Assembly: GCA_002634385.1 (NCBI GenBank)
Contig: NSJL01000026.1
Location: forward strand, 1-51,367
Direction of reading: 5' to 3'
Length of the DNA: 51,367 nt
From: Nitrospira sp.
GTDB taxonomy: Bacteria; Nitrospirota; Thermodesulfovibrionia; Thermodesulfovibrionales; Dissulfurispiraceae
Every line of letters starts with the position of its first letter. Position 1 is the stretch's first letter. The notes below the pieces were generated by a model, which was given only the letters and a program-made list of their open reading frames with translations, made no database searches and was not told the origin of the DNA. The translations under genes and the position numbers were made by a program. Positions 43,222 through 50,960 of the stretch are shown here, piece after piece.

Positions 43222-43881
43222 ATGCACGGCGAAGATATCCCGTATGCCTACGGTTTCTGGTCGCTCGTTATAGTTAACGTTGCCTTGTTTGCCTTTTTCA
43301 TTTTGAGCTTTCTTGCTCCCATAAAGAAAAGGGAGTGGCGGTCCATGGGTGCAACCCTCGCTTTTTTTGTTGCGTTGTTTACCGAGATGTACGGTTTCCC
43401 CCTCACCATTTATCTGCTTACCGGCATATTGGGCAGTAACTATCCCGCGCTGAACCCTTTCTCGCATGCCAGCGGACATCTCTGGCTTACCTTTTTCGGC
43501 GGCGGGGCCGCCCTGATGACGGGTATCCACCTGATAAGCAATCTGTTCGTCATCGCCGGGTTTGCGATCATGTGGAAAGGATGGAAGCTGATCCATGGTG
43601 CAAAGGGCGGCCTTGTCACAGAAGGGCCGTATGCATACGTGCGACATCCCCAGTATTCCGGTCTTTTTCTCGTGATGGTGGGCATGCTGATTCAATGGCC
43701 TACCCTCATCACGGCTTTGATGTTCCCTGTTCTTGTGTATGTCTACTACCGCCTTTCAAAGAGAGAGGAGAGAGAGATGCTCGGGCAATTCGGGGATGGG
43801 TACAATCGTTATAGGGAAAAAACACCGATGTTCCTGCCGAAATGGGGGAGACAAGGCATAACAGAGCGGAAAGAGGCATAA
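43222..43881 (+). CDS. Isoprenylcysteine carboxyl methyltransferase-like membrane protein
   Basis: A 219-residue membrane protein from ATG 43222 (GGAGGAT upstream, two bases after the previous stop). Five or so helices; the C-terminal half contains LVTEGPYAYVRHPQYSGLFLVMVGMLIQWPT and a YYRLSKREEREMLGQFGDGYNRYREKTPMFLP end, the hallmarks of the ICMT/phospholipid methyltransferase family (RHPxY plus EE..L....GxxYxxY). Such proteins recur next to copper ATPases in bacteria; the methylated substrate is unknown. Confidence 0.87.
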   Translation: MHGEDIPYAYGFWSLVIVNVALFAFFILSFLAPIKKREWRSMGATLAFFVALFTEMYGFPLTIYLLTGILGSNYPALNPFSHASGHLWLTFFGGGAALMTGIHLISNLFVIAGFAIMWKGWKLIHGAKGGLVTEGPYAYVRHPQYSGLFLVMVGMLIQWPTLITALMFPVLVYVYYRLSKREEREMLGQFGDGYNRYREKTPMFLPKWGRQGITERKEA

Positions 43882-43993
43882 GAATAAGGATGAGAAACGA
43901 TCTGGTAAAGGGTTGAGTTGCTCCCGTCAGGAAGGGAGGGATACCGGAACTCCGGCTGGATCGTGCACCTGTCAACTCAGTAAGGGGAATCCC

Positions 43994-45064
43994 ATGAAAA
44001 GAGATCCGATTTGCAATATGGAAGTGCGGGAGGAAGGTGCGGTTACCGCCGAATGCAACGGTGAGATATTTTGTTTCTGCTCTGAGGGCTGCAGGGAGAA
44101 GTTCCTGAAAGAGCTCGAGTGCAAAAAACGGAGAACGGAGTATGACCTGATTATCATTGGCGGAGGTCCGGCGGGTCTTACCGCTGCCGTTTATGCGGCG
44201 ACCCTCAAAGTGAATGCTTTCCTGATAGCAAAAGATCTCGGCGGACAGGCTGTTGACAGTACGAAAATAGAAAACTACATGGGATTCGATTTCATTACAG
44301 GACCGGAGCTCACGGAGAAGTTCCGCTACCAGTTGATCCATTCGCACTATTTGGACCATTTGATAAGCGAAGTGGAAAAGATCGAGCCTGTCGAGGGCGG
44401 ATTTCATGTCACGACATCAGAGCTGAATAAATATTTCGCCAAGGCATTAATCGCGGCAACGGGCATGACGAGGAGGAGGCTGAATGTGCCGGGTGAAGAG
44501 AAGTTCCAGCGGAGGGGTGTTTTTTACGGAAATGTGCAGGACAGCTCTTTTGTCCAGGGAGAAGACGTAGCGGTTGTAGGAGGGGGGAATTCCGCGCTGC
44601 AGATTGTCGAGAACCTGCGTTCGGTAGCCCGGACTATCCACCTTATCTCCGATACTGCTCTCACAGCGGACGCAGCAGTAATTGAGCGCGCCAGACGGTT
44701 TGAAAACCTCTGCACCTACGAGGGGTTCAAGGTCGTCGAGTTCGGAGGTGAGAATGCAAAGCTTTCCTCTGTAAAAATCAGGAGGATGGCGGAGGGCGGG
44801 GTGGTCTGTCTTCCCATCAAAGGCGTATTTATCGCAATAGGCCTCCAGCCGAATTCCGCGGCCTTTTCCTCTCTTGTCAGGCTCAATGACCGCGGAGAAA
44901 TCGTTATCAATCCCGACTGCTCCACCAGCCATCCGGGCATCTTCGCCGCCGGCGACGTAACAGACGCCTTCGGCAAGAGGATCATTATCGCTTCCGGGGA
45001 GGGGGCGAAGGCGGCCCTGGCTGCACGGCAGTATTTGCTTCATCTCAAGAATAAGAGCGTCTAA
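43994..45064 (+). CDS. YHS domain fused to thioredoxin-reductase-like flavoprotein lacking CxxC
   Basis: A 356-residue fusion. Start ATG 43994 follows AAGGGGA; a TTG at 43913 would add 27 residues derived from duplicated spacer DNA. Residues 1-38 form a YHS metal-binding domain (DPICNMEV..CFCSEGCREKF). The rest is a class II flavin reductase: FAD motif IIIGGGPAGLTAAVYAA (about 52-68), NADPH motif VAVVGGGNSALQIVENL (about 192-208), and FAD-tail IFAAGDVTDAF. Where thioredoxin reductase and AhpF have the redox CxxC, this protein reads YGNVQDSSF, with no cysteine. It may reduce a metal held by the YHS domain or act as an NAD(P)H oxidase or reductase of another partner; this is inference. Confidence 0.85.
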   Translation: MKRDPICNMEVREEGAVTAECNGEIFCFCSEGCREKFLKELECKKRRTEYDLIIIGGGPAGLTAAVYAATLKVNAFLIAKDLGGQAVDSTKIENYMGFDFITGPELTEKFRYQLIHSHYLDHLISEVEKIEPVEGGFHVTTSELNKYFAKALIAATGMTRRRLNVPGEEKFQRRGVFYGNVQDSSFVQGEDVAVVGGGNSALQIVENLRSVARTIHLISDTALTADAAVIERARRFENLCTYEGFKVVEFGGENAKLSSVKIRRMAEGGVVCLPIKGVFIAIGLQPNSAAFSSLVRLNDRGEIVINPDCSTSHPGIFAAGDVTDAFGKRIIIASGEGAKAALAARQYLLHLKNKSV

Positions 45065-45090
45065 CAAAATGACGTGGTACTCTGAAGCGC

Positions 45091-45189
45091 TGTCATTCCC
45101 GCAAGCGGAGCGGAGCCTGTCCTCGCCTGTCGAGGATCACGGGAATCCCTCTTACAGCAGGAAAAGATTCCGGACGAGCCGGAATGACA
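45091..45189. mobile_element. MITE-like element with GTCATTCC/GGAATGAC ends
   Basis: About 99 bases bounded by TGTCATTCC and GGAATGACA, perfect 9-base inverted ends, in the intergenic space between the reductase and the OB-fold-like gene. Interior contains CCTGTCCTCGCCTGTCGAGG and GGGAATCC, common in a widely distributed class of small non-coding repeats. No coding capacity. Confidence 0.7.
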
Positions 45190-45333
45190 AATTCATTTTG
45201 TGAGACGCTCTGAGAGGGAATAACCAGTATGCCGAATCCGGGAACTCTTTGCACGGTCTCGCTACGAATACAGTCTGCATACACACCCTGGCGTATATTT
45301 GTTGAGTAATGAATCCGGCTCAAGGAGGAAGCC

Positions 45334-45816
45334 ATGAAAGTAAAATTGCTTGAAATTTCCGTTGTTGCGTTAGTTATCGTGTCAGCCTCTCTCGTGTCCG
45401 CTGCTATGCATGGTGGAGAGCATGGAAGACCCTGGGAAGGGTGGATGGGGAGCGGCGAATGGGGCAGGGGATCGAAGTATCAGCGAATGTACGACCCCGC
45501 GCATGTCGAAACAATCCATGGGACAATCACCGCAATCGAACGGATCGTTCCCATGGAGGGAATGTCCGGGGGGATTCACCTCCTGGTGAAGACTGATGGA
45601 GGGACACTCCCCGTCCACCTGGGGCCTGTTTGGTACATAGAGAGACTGGATATCAAACTGGCGAAAGGGGATAAAGTCGAGGTGCGGGGTTCGAGGGTGA
45701 CCATGGCGGGAAAACCGACAATCGTAGCTTCCGAGGTCAAAAGAGGCGATACGGTACTGATGCTCAGGGATGAAAACGGAGTTCCCGTCTGGTCGGGCTG
45801 GAGGGGCTCCAAGTAA
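45334..45816 (+). CDS. Secreted OB-fold-like protein
   Basis: A 160-residue exported protein with signal peptide (cleavage about 23, VSAAMHGG) and a mature part starting His/Gly/Trp-rich, followed by a beta-barrel-like domain: VETIHGTITAIERIVPM..GIHLLVKTDGGTLPVHLGPVWYIERLDIKLAKGDKVEVRGSRVTMAGKPTIVASEVKRGDTVLMLRDENGVPVWSGWR. I know similar hypothetical proteins from anaerobes beside metal genes, but no function. A related but diverged protein ends the window (50961 onward). It has its own terminator. Confidence 0.8.
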   Translation: MKVKLLEISVVALVIVSASLVSAAMHGGEHGRPWEGWMGSGEWGRGSKYQRMYDPAHVETIHGTITAIERIVPMEGMSGGIHLLVKTDGGTLPVHLGPVWYIERLDIKLAKGDKVEVRGSRVTMAGKPTIVASEVKRGDTVLMLRDENGVPVWSGWRGSK

Positions 45817-45823
45817 TCGCTTG

Positions 45824-45856
45824 AAGCCCCGCCGTGAGCCGGGGTGGGGCTTTTTT
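45824..45856 (+). terminator. Intrinsic terminator
   Basis: AAGCCCC (45824-45830) pairs with GGGGCTT (45846-45852), with more GC pairing inside, followed by a T6 run. It closes the OB-fold-like gene unit. Confidence 0.9.
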
Positions 45857-45923
45857 GCCGCAAGTAGACAGAAGAGGCGCAGGCTCCAACGGTGGGAGCA
45901 AGGCCGAACATAAGAGATCCAAA

Positions 45924-46115
45924 ATGAGAACGATACTCTATACGGTGATATATCTTCTTCTAGCCTCTTCTGTTGCGTATCTGTCGGTTGTACCTCTCGG
46001 CATGGCGGGTGTGGGGAAAGCTATGCTTCTCCTAATAATAGGATTTGTGTTAGTCGGCGCCAGCGCCTTTACCGCGGCATATTCCCGCTGGTGGGGTCAG
46101 ATATGCGCGGGATGA
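45924..46115 (+). CDS. Small membrane protein
   Basis: 63 residues with two hydrophobic segments (MRTILYTVIYLLLASSVAYLSVVPLG and GKAMLLLIIGFVLVGASAFTAAYSRWW). No strong ribosome-binding site before ATG 45924. Family not recognised; located between the terminator and the third ATPase operon. Confidence 0.5.
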   Translation: MRTILYTVIYLLLASSVAYLSVVPLGMAGVGKAMLLLIIGFVLVGASAFTAAYSRWWGQICAG

Positions 46116-46222
46116 TGATGAAGGGGATGATAGGGTCTGCACCTGCGGAGCCCAGGAAAGAGGAACAGAAAGAGGCGCCGGCAAAGGAAGAAGCTCCCAA
46201 GAGCGATCAGCATAAACACTAA
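46103..46222 (+). CDS. Small Lys/Glu-rich peptide (weak)
   Basis: A 39-residue frame (MRGMMMKGMIGSAPAEP then Glu/Lys/Ala repeats, ending DQHKH) overlapping the previous gene by 13 bases. Met-rich start and His end could bind metal, but no clear ribosome-binding site; may not be real. Confidence 0.35.
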   Translation: MRGMMMKGMIGSAPAEPRKEEQKEAPAKEEAPKSDQHKH

Positions 46223-46239
46223 ACAGAGGAGAATAGTAT

Positions 46240-46437
46240 ATGAATATTCAGCAGATCAAGGCGATTGCCAGGGACAAAGGGATTAAAGCCGGTACCATGA
46301 AAAAGCCGGAACTTATACGGACCATCCAGAGGGCGGAAGGCAACTTCGATTGCTATGGCTCTGCAGTGTCCGGGCTCTGTGATCAGCCCGATTGCCGGTG
46401 GCGTGAGGATTGTCTGGAAACCTCTGTGGCGAGGTAG
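46240..46437 (+). CDS. SAP-like domain Cys-containing small protein
   Basis: 65 residues: an N-terminal helix-extended-helix of SAP/Rho-N type ([32 protein letters not shown]) and a Cys cluster ([23 protein letters not shown]). AGGAGA precedes the ATG. Similar small proteins occur in anaerobic metal clusters; the Cys part may bind iron or zinc, the SAP part nucleic acid. It directly precedes a P1B ATPase gene by 59 bases. Confidence 0.7.
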   Translation: MNIQQIKAIARDKGIKAGTMKKPELIRTIQRAEGNFDCYGSAVSGLCDQPDCRWREDCLETSVAR

Positions 46438-46496
46438 CAGTTTGGCGGAGACTGGCTTGCCTGCATAGGCGGTTTGAGGAGAGCAAGGAGGGTGCC

Positions 46497-48800
46497 GTGG
46501 GTGTCGTAGATCCCGTTTGTAAGATGACCATAGAGGAGAGGAATGCCGTTGCCGCTTCGAGCTACAAAGGCACTACGTATTATTTCTGCTCGAAAGCATG
46601 CAAGGAGAAATTTGACGCCAACCCCGGGGCCTTCATCGTGGAGAGGGAAGCGATGCCCGATGCAGAGGCAATGATCTCTTTGACTGCGAAGGCGGTAGGG
46701 GAAATGGCAAAAGACCCTGTCTGCGGCATGGTTGTTCCCAAAGACCGCTCCCTGAAGAGAGAGGTTGCAGGAAGGACATATTATTTTTGCAGCGAGAATT
46801 GCGTCCGGACTTTTGAGGCGCCTGAAACGGAATTGAAAGCAATGAAGAGGCGGGTCACCATCGCTCTCACCGGAGTCCTGGTACTGGCGATTTTCAGGGC
46901 GGCGGTGTTTCTCGGGCTTGCGGCGGGAGCGACGATCCTCACCTGGGTCCCCATCCCCTGGCTTCCCTGGTTCACCTGGGGAGTCTGGCTGTTTATCATT
47001 ACCACACCTATCATGATCTTGGGGGGCAAGGGGTTTTTTGTGGGAGCATGGCATGCTATCAGGAACCGTACGGCGAACATGGACCTCCTGATTGCCCTTG
47101 GTACTTCCACTGCGTATATTTATAGTGCTTTTGTCGTCTTCTTCCCGGGAGTACTGCCTGTGGAGGAGAAGAACGTCTATTTCGAAGTATCCGCAATAAT
47201 CATCGCCTTTGTGCTCCTCGGAAAGTATATGGAAGAGATCATCAAAAAGCGCAGCTCCGCGGCGATACGCAAGCTCCTCGACCTGAAACCCCAGACGGCG
47301 AGAGTCATACGGGAGGGGAGGGAGGTCGAGATACCTGCTGAAATGGTGATGGTGGGTGAGACGGTTGTTGTCAGACCGGGAGAAAAGATACCCACTGACG
47401 GTACGGTGGTGGAAGGGCATTCCTCCGTGGATGAAAAGATGATAACCGGAGAGAGTGTTCCCGTCGAGAAGAAGGCGGGGGATGAAGTAATCGGCGGCAC
47501 CATGAACAAGGTCGGCACCTTCAGGTTCAGGGCATCGAGAGTGGGTGCCGATACCACGTTAAGCCAGATTATAAAGATGGTGGAAGAGGCGCAGGCATCG
47601 TCCTCACAAATTCAAAGACTTGCCGATACCGTGGCGTCTTATTTTGTTCCGGTGGTTATCGGAGTCGCATTCCTTTCCGCCGCTGCTTGGGTTCTTCTTG
47701 GCAATGCTACGTTAGCGCTCCTGTCCTTTGTCGCGGTCCTTATTATCGCCTGCCCGTGCGCCCTGGGTATCGCTACGCCTGCCGCATTGATGGTGGGAGT
47801 CGGCAAGGGCGCCGAACTGGGCGTACTGATACGCGGGGCGGAGTATCTTGAGAGAGCGGAGAAATTGAACGCCGTGGTATTCGACAAGACCGGTACCCTT
47901 ACCAAGGGAGAGCCTGAAGTCACTGAAATAGTCCCGGAACCGGGAGTGCGCGAAGAAGAGGTAGTACAACTTGCGGCGATAGCGGAGAAAGGCTCGGAGC
48001 ATCCTCTGGGGGAGGCTATCATACGGAGGGCGACCATGACGGGATTGAGCATTCCCGACGCCGATGCGTTTGAGGCGATCCCCGGCCACGGGGTTCGCGT
48101 CGAAGTGCAGGGCAAAGAGATCGTTATCGGCAACAGAAAGCTTATGAGGGACAGGGGTATCGATATAGGCGGGAAAGAAACGGAGATTTCATCCCTCGAG
48201 GAAAAAGGCAATACGGTAATGATTGTCGCCAGGGAGGGGGAATGTATCGGCCTGATCGCTGTTGCCGATACGCTGAAAGAGCATGCCGCGGAGGTCATCG
48301 CAGGACTGAAAAAAGAGAAAGTGGAGATCGTCATGCTCACCGGAGACAACGAGCGTACGGCGAGAGCCATCGGCTCCACGGTGGGAATCGAAAGAGTGAT
48401 AGCGAACGTCCTGCCGGGGGATAAGGCAAAAGTCATTAAAGAGCTTCAGGCGGAGGGCAGGGTCGTGGCGATGGTGGGGGATGGAATAAATGATTCCCCC
48501 GCTCTTGCCCAGGCGGATATCGGAATAGCCATAGGCAGTGGTTCCGACGTGGCCAAGGAGACGGGCGGCATTATCCTGGTCAGGGACGACCTCAGGGATG
48601 TTATCAAAGGGATCAAGCTCAGCAGGGCGACGATGCGCAAGATCAAACAGAATCTCTTCTGGGCCTTTATCTACAATACGGTGGGCATTCCCATTGCCGC
48701 CTTCGGGCTTCTCAATCCTATCATTGCGGCGGCGGCTATGGCGTTGAGCTCTCTTTCCGTCGTCACCAACTCGGCTCTCCTCAAGGGGGTGCGGATATGA
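46497..48800 (+). CDS. Copper P1B-type ATPase with two N-terminal YHS domains
   Basis: I start at GTG 46497 behind AAGGAGGG; this leaves a 767-residue protein. Two YHS domains lead: [18 protein letters not shown] (about 5-39) and [19 protein letters not shown] (about 72-105). Then eight expected helices, TGES, the transport motif [13 protein letters not shown] (Cys419-Pro420-Cys421), DKTGT (Asp463), [19 protein letters not shown] fits Cu(I)/Ag(I). The tandem YHS layout differs from the HMBD ATPase at 15347 and the HMA-like one at 39883, so the window carries three ATPases with three different N-terminal sensors. Confidence 0.93.
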   Translation: MGVVDPVCKMTIEERNAVAASSYKGTTYYFCSKACKEKFDANPGAFIVEREAMPDAEAMISLTAKAVGEMAKDPVCGMVVPKDRSLKREVAGRTYYFCSENCVRTFEAPETELKAMKRRVTIALTGVLVLAIFRAAVFLGLAAGATILTWVPIPWLPWFTWGVWLFIITTPIMILGGKGFFVGAWHAIRNRTANMDLLIALGTSTAYIYSAFVVFFPGVLPVEEKNVYFEVSAIIIAFVLLGKYMEEIIKKRSSAAIRKLLDLKPQTARVIREGREVEIPAEMVMVGETVVVRPGEKIPTDGTVVEGHSSVDEKMITGESVPVEKKAGDEVIGGTMNKVGTFRFRASRVGADTTLSQIIKMVEEAQASSSQIQRLADTVASYFVPVVIGVAFLSAAAWVLLGNATLALLSFVAVLIIACPCALGIATPAALMVGVGKGAELGVLIRGAEYLERAEKLNAVVFDKTGTLTKGEPEVTEIVPEPGVREEEVVQLAAIAEKGSEHPLGEAIIRRATMTGLSIPDADAFEAIPGHGVRVEVQGKEIVIGNRKLMRDRGIDIGGKETEISSLEEKGNTVMIVAREGECIGLIAVADTLKEHAAEVIAGLKKEKVEIVMLTGDNERTARAIGSTVGIERVIANVLPGDKAKVIKELQAEGRVVAMVGDGINDSPALAQADIGIAIGSGSDVAKETGGIILVRDDLRDVIKGIKLSRATMRKIKQNLFWAFIYNTVGIPIAAFGLLNPIIAAAAMALSSLSVVTNSALLKGVRI

Positions 48801-49012
48801 GTACGAAAGGCATTGCCGTCTTCATGGCACTTATCGCTCCTTTACTTGCAGTAGCCGTTCTCGCGGTATTCGGGATAACGTTTACTTCCTGGGTCTACCT
48901 GGCATTTGCCCTGGTCTGTCTGGTGGTTGCTGGCATCGTACTGCTTGTTGACAGAGGCATGAAAAAAGCGTTGGATACCGCCCGGAGGGGATTGAAAGCG
49001 AAAAAAGACTGA
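48797..49012 (+). CDS. Small membrane protein coupled to ATPase
   Basis: 71 residues with two hydrophobic helices (about 7-30 and 33-52) and a basic tail ([17 protein letters not shown]). Its ATG overlaps the ATPase stop (ATGA), so it is translated with it. No family recognised; possible accessory subunit. Confidence 0.7.
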   Translation: MSTKGIAVFMALIAPLLAVAVLAVFGITFTSWVYLAFALVCLVVAGIVLLVDRGMKKALDTARRGLKAKKD

Positions 49013-49063
49013 CAGGAGCGTGTGGAGCGCGTATCGCTATTTGCTTTCTTCAGAGGAATAGCT

Positions 49064-49513
49064 TTAAGGATGCGTCAGCCGCCGCGTCAGCCAGAATGCC
49101 AGAAGACCGGTGGTACCCAATTGAAATAAAGGAGAAATACCGATTCCTCCTATGGTGGGCATAAGGGGAGTATAGCTCCACACGTTGAGCACAAGGGCCT
49201 GCCGGAATTCTATGATCGCGGCAATGAGTACCCCCGCCATGAAAGCGGTGAACACCTGCTTCCCGCTCATTTTTCTGATCCAGAAAATGTTTCTCCAGAG
49301 GCAGGAAACGATACAGTAGATTACGAGGATAAGGGCGCTATCCACCGCCGAAACATAGCTGACCATCGGAATGTATTTCCTGGCATAGAAATTGTGGCCC
49401 TCATAAAGGTAAACGGCATGGAGCGATTCCCACACATAGTTGAATAGGAACGAAAATGCAAAAATCAAAATAAAATATGTGCCTAGTTGTGCAGTCTTCC
49501 TCCCGGCTTCCAT
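49064..49513 (-). CDS. Hypothetical membrane protein
   Basis: 149 residues with four predicted helices (about 10-30, 48-68, 82-102, 122-142) and NYVWESLHAVYLYEGHNFY in the first loop. ATG 49513 has AAAAGG upstream; a GTG two codons earlier is possible. No named family. It is driven by the same type of promoter block as the Cus operon (repeat copy B), suggesting metal-responsive expression. Confidence 0.75.
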   Translation of the reverse strand: MEAGRKTAQLGTYFILIFAFSFLFNYVWESLHAVYLYEGHNFYARKYIPMVSYVSAVDSALILVIYCIVSCLWRNIFWIRKMSGKQVFTAFMAGVLIAAIIEFRQALVLNVWSYTPLMPTIGGIGISPLFQLGTTGLLAFWLTRRLTHP

Positions 49514-49543
49514 GTCCACCTTTTCTTGTGCATCGCCCCAACA

Positions 49544-49737
49544 AGAGGACGCATCGTGTGTACCGTAAATATCCCATTTATCAGGGACTTGTCAAAGAAG
49601 ATCTCCCTTTTGCCTCTTCCCTGTATGCCATAGGCTTCCGCCTCTTTTCGTTCTTTGTTCCCATACTCTTCACTACATTAAAAACAATGATTTTGAATAT
49701 TTTATGAACCCGCCTCGAAAGTGAAAGAAGCTCTTTT
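49544..49737 (-). repeat. Duplicated promoter/leader module, copy B
   Basis: Partner of 24987-25195. The core from the -10-like box through the CTTCCCTGTATGCCATAGG segment is most alike; the outer parts are looser. The small frame MAYREEAKGRS is shortened by a stop. Confidence 0.75.
49568..49595 (-). promoter_or_regulatory. Putative promoter, twin of the Cus operon promoter
   Basis: TTGACA (49590-49595) and GATATT (49568-49573) spaced by 16 bases on the minus strand, with TCCC-N8-GGGA across the spacer. Confidence 0.45.
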
Positions 49738-49781
49738 TCCTGCACAGTGCAGCATCCCTCTTTGATGCTCACGATACCCGT

Positions 49782-49824
49782 CCGCCATCAGGGGGGGATG
49801 CCGTTGTTCAGCTGCTGATGGCGG
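49782..49824. promoter_or_regulatory. Perfect 10-bp inverted repeat at gene end
   Basis: CCGCCATCAG (49782-49791) and CTGATGGCGG (49815-49824) overlap the stop of the Cys-rich protein gene. No T-run follows, so it is a hairpin that may protect the transcript or act as a weak terminator. Confidence 0.45.
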
Positions 49825-50107
49825 TGATCAGGTGGTCTACGATCTTAGTATAGTTTTCCGGCCGGTGCGGGTAGTCGCATCCTGAACAGTCTTTGATAAT
49901 CAAACCGCCATGGAGAAGATACCGGGGCCTGCCAAGACAGACATGCAGGAAATACATGGGGCAGTAGCAGAACAGGCAGTTGAATTCCCTGCTGTCGGTT
50001 TCATGGCAGGGGAAGTAGTCGCACCGGTAATTGCTGTAACATTGCACCGCTTTTTTTGCGGGCTTCTTTTTGTCTTCTCTATTTCGTATGGAAGTGCTTA
50101 TGTGCAT
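49808..50107 (-). CDS. Cysteine-rich small-domain protein, paralog 2
   Basis: 99 residues from ATG 50107, with GGGAGG six bases upstream. Core CDYFPCHETDSREFNCLFCYCPMYFLHVCLGRPRY..IKDCSGCDYPHRPENYTKIV matches the protein at 36461. Longer frames starting at 50308 include upstream non-coding DNA. N-terminus is basic and soluble. Confidence 0.88.
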   Translation of the reverse strand: MHISTSIRNREDKKKPAKKAVQCYSNYRCDYFPCHETDSREFNCLFCYCPMYFLHVCLGRPRYLLHGGLIIKDCSGCDYPHRPENYTKIVDHLITAISS

Positions 50108-50123
50108 AATTACCTCCCGCAAC

Positions 50124-50137
50124 GCACCGCATGGTGC
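50124..50137 (-). promoter_or_regulatory. Hairpin ahead of Cys-rich paralog 2
   Basis: GCACC-loop-GGTGC immediately upstream of the GGGAGG site, in the same context (GATGCAC..GCGGTGC) as the hairpin before 36461. Confidence 0.5.
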
Positions 50138-50445
50138 ATCGCTGCTGTTTGTAAAAAAGCATGGCAAGCGGTCAGAACAGGGATGAATATCAGTGTGACC
50201 GGAGGGGAAACTCGGCAGTGGTGCCAGAAGTCGATCTGTTTCCCTATGCGGTTTCGTGGGAAAAGGCTTTTTGAATAATCTTGAAGCTTCCCGGGGGAAT
50301 CTCAACACAAAGCGGTATTTCTCATAGTACAGGGATAAAGTCGGGAGAGTCCGTGGAAAACCTCTCCGTTCATTTCAAACGAATCTCTCCGGGAAATGCT
50401 TCTCTCTGGGATATGCTTGCTGTCACGATTGTAACCTGCATAAAT

Positions 50446-50469
50446 CCGTATCTTTCAGTAAAGATACGG
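50446..50469. other. Perfect 10-bp stem hairpin
   Basis: CCGTATCTTT-CAGT-AAAGATACGG in the middle of the non-coding stretch. No T-run beyond the stem; function unknown. Confidence 0.5.
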
Positions 50470-50960
50470 TACTCCGTGTCTCTCCTGAAACGGCGAGGGG
50501 AAGAGGACACCGGACGGATGCAGGGATAAATCGGCTTGGAAAGGAGCGTATACGGCATTACCGCACTATTTTTCAATGATACCACATTTGCACTATTCCG
50601 TCGAAACGAAGGTACCTCTTTTTATTTTTGATTCGTCAAACAGGCAGAGAGAATATCGATCCTGCCCTGTGCGAATTAATAGTAATATGTCCCTTTTTTT
50701 GCTTTGCAGGGAAGGGAGGCGTGACCGGCAAGATCGTGCTCGTGCGCAACGGGTCATCGCTTGAATCAGGAGCGGCGTAACAATGACATGCAGCGGATGG
50801 CGCTTCTCGCCGCCACTGACACCGAGCGTTAGGTGCTCAGTGGCAATAGATTCCCTCTTGCATCGGCGCTCCGGCAGCATCGTAAGCGGGCAGGCTGGAG
50901 AGGGAGGACCTCCAGCCCGCCTGCGAGGGAGGGAAGAACTCCTCTACACTCCCCTCAACA

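Larger units (their letters stand above)
50108..50960. other. Long non-coding stretch
   Basis: 850 bases without a convincing gene. It contains the pre-ribosome-binding-site hairpin at 50124-50137, a strong hairpin at 50446-50469, and a GC-rich GGCTGGAG/CTCCAGCC pair near 50892-50920 that may end the minus-strand gene at 50961. Frames of 60-95 codons on both strands lack start signals. Confidence 0.5.

Noticed and set aside
43913..43993. TTG start that would extend the YHS reductase by 27 residues
   Set aside because: The added residues come from spacer DNA also found after the SHOCT gene, and ATG 43994 has a proper ribosome-binding site and begins directly at the YHS domain.
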